Assembly: GCA_900547135.1 (NCBI GenBank) | Contig: URFJ01000087.1 | Location: 1 to 8,175, forward strand | Reading direction: 5' to 3' | From: an uncultured Eubacteriales bacterium | GTDB lineage: Bacteria; Bacillota; Clostridia; Christensenellales; CAG-138 | DNA: 8,175 nucleotides | Part shown: piece by piece, positions 5,432 to 8,175 of the stretch | Position numbering within the stretch: the stretch's first letter is position 1 | Layout: each line of letters begins with the position of its first letter | Made by a program: the position numbers and the translations under genes | The notes under the pieces: generated by a model | What the model saw: only the letters and a program-made list of their open reading frames with translations | Told to the model about the DNA's origin: nothing | The model's database searches: none

Positions 5432-6124
5432 ATGGAATACTCACACGAGGTAATGGAAATGCACTGCGTTGCAAAGGGAGCAATGCACGATCCGGCGCCC
5501 ATACCCGAGGAAGGACAATGGGTAAAGGCTAAGGAGGTCTGCGACATTAGCGGGCTTACGCATGGCGTGGGCTGGTGCGCTCCGCAGCAGGGCGCGTGCA
5601 AATTGACGCTTAATGTGAAAAAGGGAATTATTGAAGAAGCGCTGATAGAGACCATAGGGTGTTCGGGAATGACCCATTCCGCGGCAATGGCAAGCGAGAT
5701 CCTGCCTGGAAAGACCATTCTTGAGGCGCTGAATACAGATCTTGTGTGCGATGCGATAAACACCTCCATGCGCGAGCTGTTCTTGCAAATCGTCTATGGC
5801 CGCACCCAAAGCGCATTTTCCGAAGGCGGTCTGCCCATAGGCGCCGGGCTGGAGGACTTGGGCAAGGGGCTAAGATCACAGGTAGGAACCATGTTCAGCA
5901 CCCGCGCAAAAGGCGCCCGCTATCTTGATATGGCAGAGGGCTATGTGCTGGAAATCGGGCTTGATGACGATAACGAAATAATAGGTTATAAATTTATAAG
6001 CCTGGGCAAGATGATGGAGGCGATCAAGAAGGGCGTAAGCCCCGACGAGGCGTTTAAAAAGAATGTGGGTACTTACGGCCGCTTCGCCGAAGCGGTAAAA
6101 GTGATTGACCCAAGGCAGATGTAA
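5432..6124 (+). CDS. IscU/NifU-like iron-sulfur cluster assembly scaffold protein with extra C-terminal domain
   Basis: The 230-residue protein has an IscU-like core. GACKLTLNVKKGIIEEALIE leads into TIGCSGMTHSAAMASEILPGKT, which matches the IscU segment around its second cluster cysteine and the following helix ending in GK. Candidate ligands are Cys49 and Cys56 for the first position and Cys77 for the second. The third IscU cysteine (HCS motif) is not evident; Cys106 is the only nearby option. About 100 further residues (from about 130) are not part of classical IscU. It should hold a transient Fe-S cluster in the cytoplasm. AGGAGG (5421-5426) precedes the ATG by five bases. The GGGtGRT gene begins 14 bp after its stop, so the two form an operon. 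No cysteine desulfurase gene is adjacent. The scaffold assignment rests on the core motif; the true role of this branch is not established. Confidence 0.8.
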   Translation: MEYSHEVMEMHCVAKGAMHDPAPIPEEGQWVKAKEVCDISGLTHGVGWCAPQQGACKLTLNVKKGIIEEALIETIGCSGMTHSAAMASEILPGKTILEALNTDLVCDAINTSMRELFLQIVYGRTQSAFSEGGLPIGAGLEDLGKGLRSQVGTMFSTRAKGARYLDMAEGYVLEIGLDDDNEIIGYKFISLGKMMEAIKKGVSPDEAFKKNVGTYGRFAEAVKVIDPRQM

Positions 6125-6138
6125 GGAGGACGCGGCAT

Positions 6139-7137
6139 ATGGCGACATTTGAAGGATATGAAAGACGAATAGAAAAGATCAACTCCGTGCTGCCTGAATA
6201 TGGATTCAACGGTATCGACGACGCAAAAGTTCTCTGTGATGAAGCCGGCGTGGACGTGCGCTCCATAGTTCAGGGGATACAGCCAATAGCCTTTGAAAAT
6301 GCCGTTTGGGCATACACGCTCGGTTCGGCAATCGCAATTAAGAGCGGAGTAAAATCGGCCTCTGAGGCAGCGGAGGCTATTGGGCTTGGTCTGCAGGCTT
6401 TTTGCATCCCAGGTTCAGTGGCTGACCAGCGCAAGGTGGGTATTGGGCACGGAAACCTTGCGGCAATGCTGCTTCGCGAGGAAACACGCTGCTTTGCGTT
6501 TCTCGCGGGTCATGAGAGCTTTGCCGCTGCTGAAGGCGCCATAGGAATAGCTAAGACTGCCAATAAGGTAAGAACCATACCCCTCAGGGTAATCTTAAAC
6601 GGCCTTGGCAAGGATGCGGCATATATCATTTCCCGTGTCAACGGCTTTACCTTTGTCGAAACCGACTATAACGAGTTTAAAGCTGAGCTTAACATAGTTT
6701 ACGAGCGCTCGTTTTCAACAGGTGAACGGGCAAACGTACGCTGTTACGGCGCCGACGACGTCAGCGAGGGCGTGGCAATAATGCGCCATGAGGGCGTTGA
6801 CGTATCCATTACAGGCAATTCAACAAATCCCACACGCTTCCAGCACCCGGTTGCGGGTACATATAAAAAATGGTGCGTTGAAAACGGCAAAAGCTATTTC
6901 TCCGTGGCGTCGGGAGGCGGCACAGGGCGTACGCTGCACCCGGACAATATGGCCGCTGGTCCGGCGTCGTACGGCATGACCGACACCATGGGCAGGATGC
7001 ATTCCGACGCTCAGTTTGCCGGTTCATCCTCGGTACCCGCCCATGTGGAAATGATGGGCCTCATCGGCATGGGCAATAACCCCATGGTTGGGGCTACCGT
7101 TGCGTGTGCCGTGGCGGTTGAGGAATCGTTTAAATAA
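6139..7137 (+). CDS. GGGtGRT-family protein, function unknown
   Basis: The 332-residue product contains the family's name motif, GGGTGRT, at residues 259-265, within SVASGGGTGRTLHPDNMAAG, followed by YGMTDTMGRMHSDAQF. Other notable stretches are KVGIGHGNLAAMLLREETRCFAFLAGHESFAAAEGAIGIAKTANK, quoted here as KVGIGHGNLAAMLL then CFAFLAGHESF, and SITGNSTNPTRFQHPVAGTYKKW (core TGNSTNPTRFQHP). The Gly-rich and His-containing loops suggest a nucleotide- or phosphate-binding fold, but that is only inference. No signal peptide or membrane helix is seen. AAGGAGG (6123-6129) overlaps the scaffold gene's stop and lies nine bases before the ATG. The family is typically encoded beside an IscU-like scaffold gene, as here, so the pair probably acts together, perhaps in building or inserting an Fe-S cluster into this protein or a target. 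Family membership is firm; function is unknown. Confidence 0.88.
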   Translation: MATFEGYERRIEKINSVLPEYGFNGIDDAKVLCDEAGVDVRSIVQGIQPIAFENAVWAYTLGSAIAIKSGVKSASEAAEAIGLGLQAFCIPGSVADQRKVGIGHGNLAAMLLREETRCFAFLAGHESFAAAEGAIGIAKTANKVRTIPLRVILNGLGKDAAYIISRVNGFTFVETDYNEFKAELNIVYERSFSTGERANVRCYGADDVSEGVAIMRHEGVDVSITGNSTNPTRFQHPVAGTYKKWCVENGKSYFSVASGGGTGRTLHPDNMAAGPASYGMTDTMGRMHSDAQFAGSSSVPAHVEMMGLIGMGNNPMVGATVACAVAVEESFK

Positions 7138-7170
7138 GGCGCAGGGCCGCATGGATACTTGATTTTTCAT

Positions 7171-7214
7171 AAGGAGGGCTTTTCAAAAGCAATCGCTTTG
7201 GGAGCCTTTCTTTG
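7171..7214 (+). terminator. terminator after the GGGtGRT gene (first of three stem-loops)
   Basis: AAGGAGGGCT (7171-7180) pairs with AGCCTTTCTT (7203-7212) as ten base pairs including two G-U pairs. An inner stem AAAGC/GCTTT (7186-7190 with 7195-7199) closes an AATC loop. The 3' arm runs into TTTCTTTG, a modest T-rich tail. It lies 33 bases past the stop codon and probably ends the operon. Confidence 0.55.
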
Positions 7215-7256
7215 TAGAGCAAAGCCACCGGCCTAGCCAGTGGCTTTGCTCTACAA
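7212..7256. repeat. long perfect stem-loop (second of three)
   Basis: TTGTAGAGCAAAGCCAC (7212-7228) and GTGGCTTTGCTCTACAA (7240-7256) are exact reverse complements, a 17-bp stem. Within the 11-base loop GGC and GCC can pair again (7230-7232 with 7236-7238) around a CTA turn. Neither end has a T run, so it is not a standard terminator on either strand. It could block read-through between convergent genes, protect a 3' end, or be a remnant of a repeat element. Confidence 0.75.
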
Positions 7257-7296
7257 TAAGAGACAGCAGCGGTGCCACTGTTTCTTACGCTCCTTT
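7257..7296 (+). terminator. third stem-loop, possible terminator
   Basis: TAAGAGACAG (7257-7266) pairs with CTGTTTCTTA (7278-7287), ten base pairs with one G-U, around an 11-base loop. CGCTCCTTTTTG follows, so a T run begins seven bases after the stem, somewhat too far for an efficient terminator. It abuts the previous stem-loop without spacing and ends 13 bp from the stop of the - strand ABC fragment. Confidence 0.4.
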
Positions 7297-7299
7297 TTG

Positions 7300-7803
7300 T
7301 TAATTGTGAATTAGCGACGTAACGCAAACTTCTTCATCACAAAACTCTATAAATTCCTTATCGTGCGTCGATATAATTATTATCTTTTCCTTTGCTAATG
7401 ATTTCAGGTATTCCCTCAACCTCTTGCGGCTCGCCCTATCCAATGCGGAAGTAGGCTCGTCCAATATCAAAACGTCAGGACTTTTCATCAATGTGCGCAA
7501 AAGGGCTATCTTCTGCTTCTCGCCCCCTGACAGGTTGCTTGATTTTTCATTGATTACGGTATCCAAGCCATTGGGTAAAGAATCTATGAATTCTTCCAGG
7601 CCCAGGCAGCTGCATAACTCATAGAATCTTTCCTCGTCTAATTCGGCCTGTTCGTCAAGGGTAATATTATATCTAAGCGTGTCGGGGAGCAGCATCGGCT
7701 CCTGCTCGGATATGCCTATATATCGTCTGCGCACCTCACGCATATCAAGTAATGATATGCGTTTGCCATTGTAAAATACCTCTCCCAAAAACTCGTCCGT
7801 CAT
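7300..7803 (-). pseudogene. ABC transporter ATP-binding domain, N-terminally truncated
   Basis: The 167-residue frame is the C-terminal two-thirds of an exporter-type ABC ATPase. Visible in order are NGKRI of the early beta strands (12-16), Q-loop Gln34 in ISEQEP, signature LSGGE (91-95), Walker B VLILDE (111-116) with catalytic Glu116, D-loop SALD (119-122) and switch His147 in STHD. The Walker A loop and everything before it (about 60 residues, and any membrane domain) are absent, and no GxxGxGKS/T coding sequence is found upstream in any - strand frame. ATG 7803 has no ribosome binding site. In this frame upstream there are stop codons near 7830-7835, and the neighbouring frame encodes part of an unrelated peptidase. 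Nucleotide hydrolysis is not possible without Walker A, so this is a gene remnant. Confidence 0.8.
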
Positions 7804-8175
7804 AAAAGGTTTTGACCTTCTGATTGTCTATTATGGACAGCGTCCTAGATAGCATATCAGCCATAATATCCGGTTCTTCCTTGCTATCGGAGTTCTGATT
7901 CACCCCGTTTGATTCCACTACCGACCGAAAAGCATCTACCATATGCTGATACAAAAACGGTTGAATGATATAGAGATGTCCTATGCTTTCAAACTGATTC
8001 AAACATTTATCAATTACATTTATATAATCATCTTGAAGTATGGACGGACCCGTACACGCTCTTATTAATTCGGTGCGATAAGTGTCCTTCACTTCCCGCC
8101 AATCCAGCCCCAATTCAGTTTTTATCGTTTCAAAATATGGGTAATTATCCTCCAATATCTCCCATAAGGCATCAT
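7745..8175 (-). pseudogene. S41-family peptidase, N-terminal helical domain only (runs off the window)
   Basis: The open frame enters from the right edge, so its true start is outside the window; the TTG at 8155 is internal. It reads DALWEILEDNYPYFETIK, then ELGLDWREVKDTYRTEL, then QFESIGHLYIIQP and KVKTFYD. This pattern (LW..LE.NYP.F, GLDW, ..Y.., GHL..I.P, then a late FY) is the helical domain that precedes the PDZ and protease domains in many S41 peptidases of Clostridia. Nothing of the PDZ or catalytic domain follows. After about 7800 the frame merely shadows the ABC ATPase frame for 19 codons to a stop at 7745. Such peptidases are usually exported and about 450-500 residues long, so roughly three-quarters is missing. 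The peptidase call rests on pattern memory, not alignment. Confidence 0.6.

Noticed and set aside
5441..5879. - strand open frames opposite the scaffold gene
   Set aside because: They are shadows of a well-supported + strand gene with a strong ribosome binding site.

Overview
The window looks like a stretch of chromosome from an anaerobic, spore-forming member of the Bacillota, most likely class Clostridia. The grounds are a SpmA/SpmB spore-maturation pair, an IscU-like/GGGtGRT gene pair of a kind typical of anaerobes, strong AGGAGG ribosome binding sites, extended -10 promoters and moderate GC. Genus or species cannot be read from the sequence. No rRNA, tRNA, CRISPR array or insertion sequence was found.

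Left part (1-3160, all + strand): a TipA-like MerR regulator with its own MerR-type promoter, whose 19-bp spacer carries a perfect palindrome, and a terminator. Next comes an lspA-rluD housekeeping pair (signal peptidase II, then a large-subunit rRNA pseudouridine synthase). The division protein gene zapA follows with its own promoter, a palindrome in its leader, and a strong 12-bp-stem terminator.

Middle part (3300-5290): spmA and spmB overlap by 4 bp and would be translated together; they encode two membrane proteins needed for spore core dehydration. Facing them on the - strand is a decayed gene for a TPR-repeat protein, broken into at least two frames and running antisense into the 3' end of spmB.

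Right part (5390-8175): a two-gene operon encodes an IscU/NifU-like Fe-S scaffold protein with an extra C-terminal domain and a GGGtGRT-family protein of unknown function. It is the best candidate for an under-described system here. Three back-to-back stem-loops follow (7171-7287). Then comes a - strand chimera: the N-terminal helical domain of an S41-type peptidase runs in from the right edge and joins, in a different frame, the C-terminal half of an ABC-transporter ATPase that lacks its Walker A. This looks like the scar of a deletion.

Overall, intact core genes lie on the + strand, while both - strand loci (4316-5290 and 7300-8175) are broken remnants.
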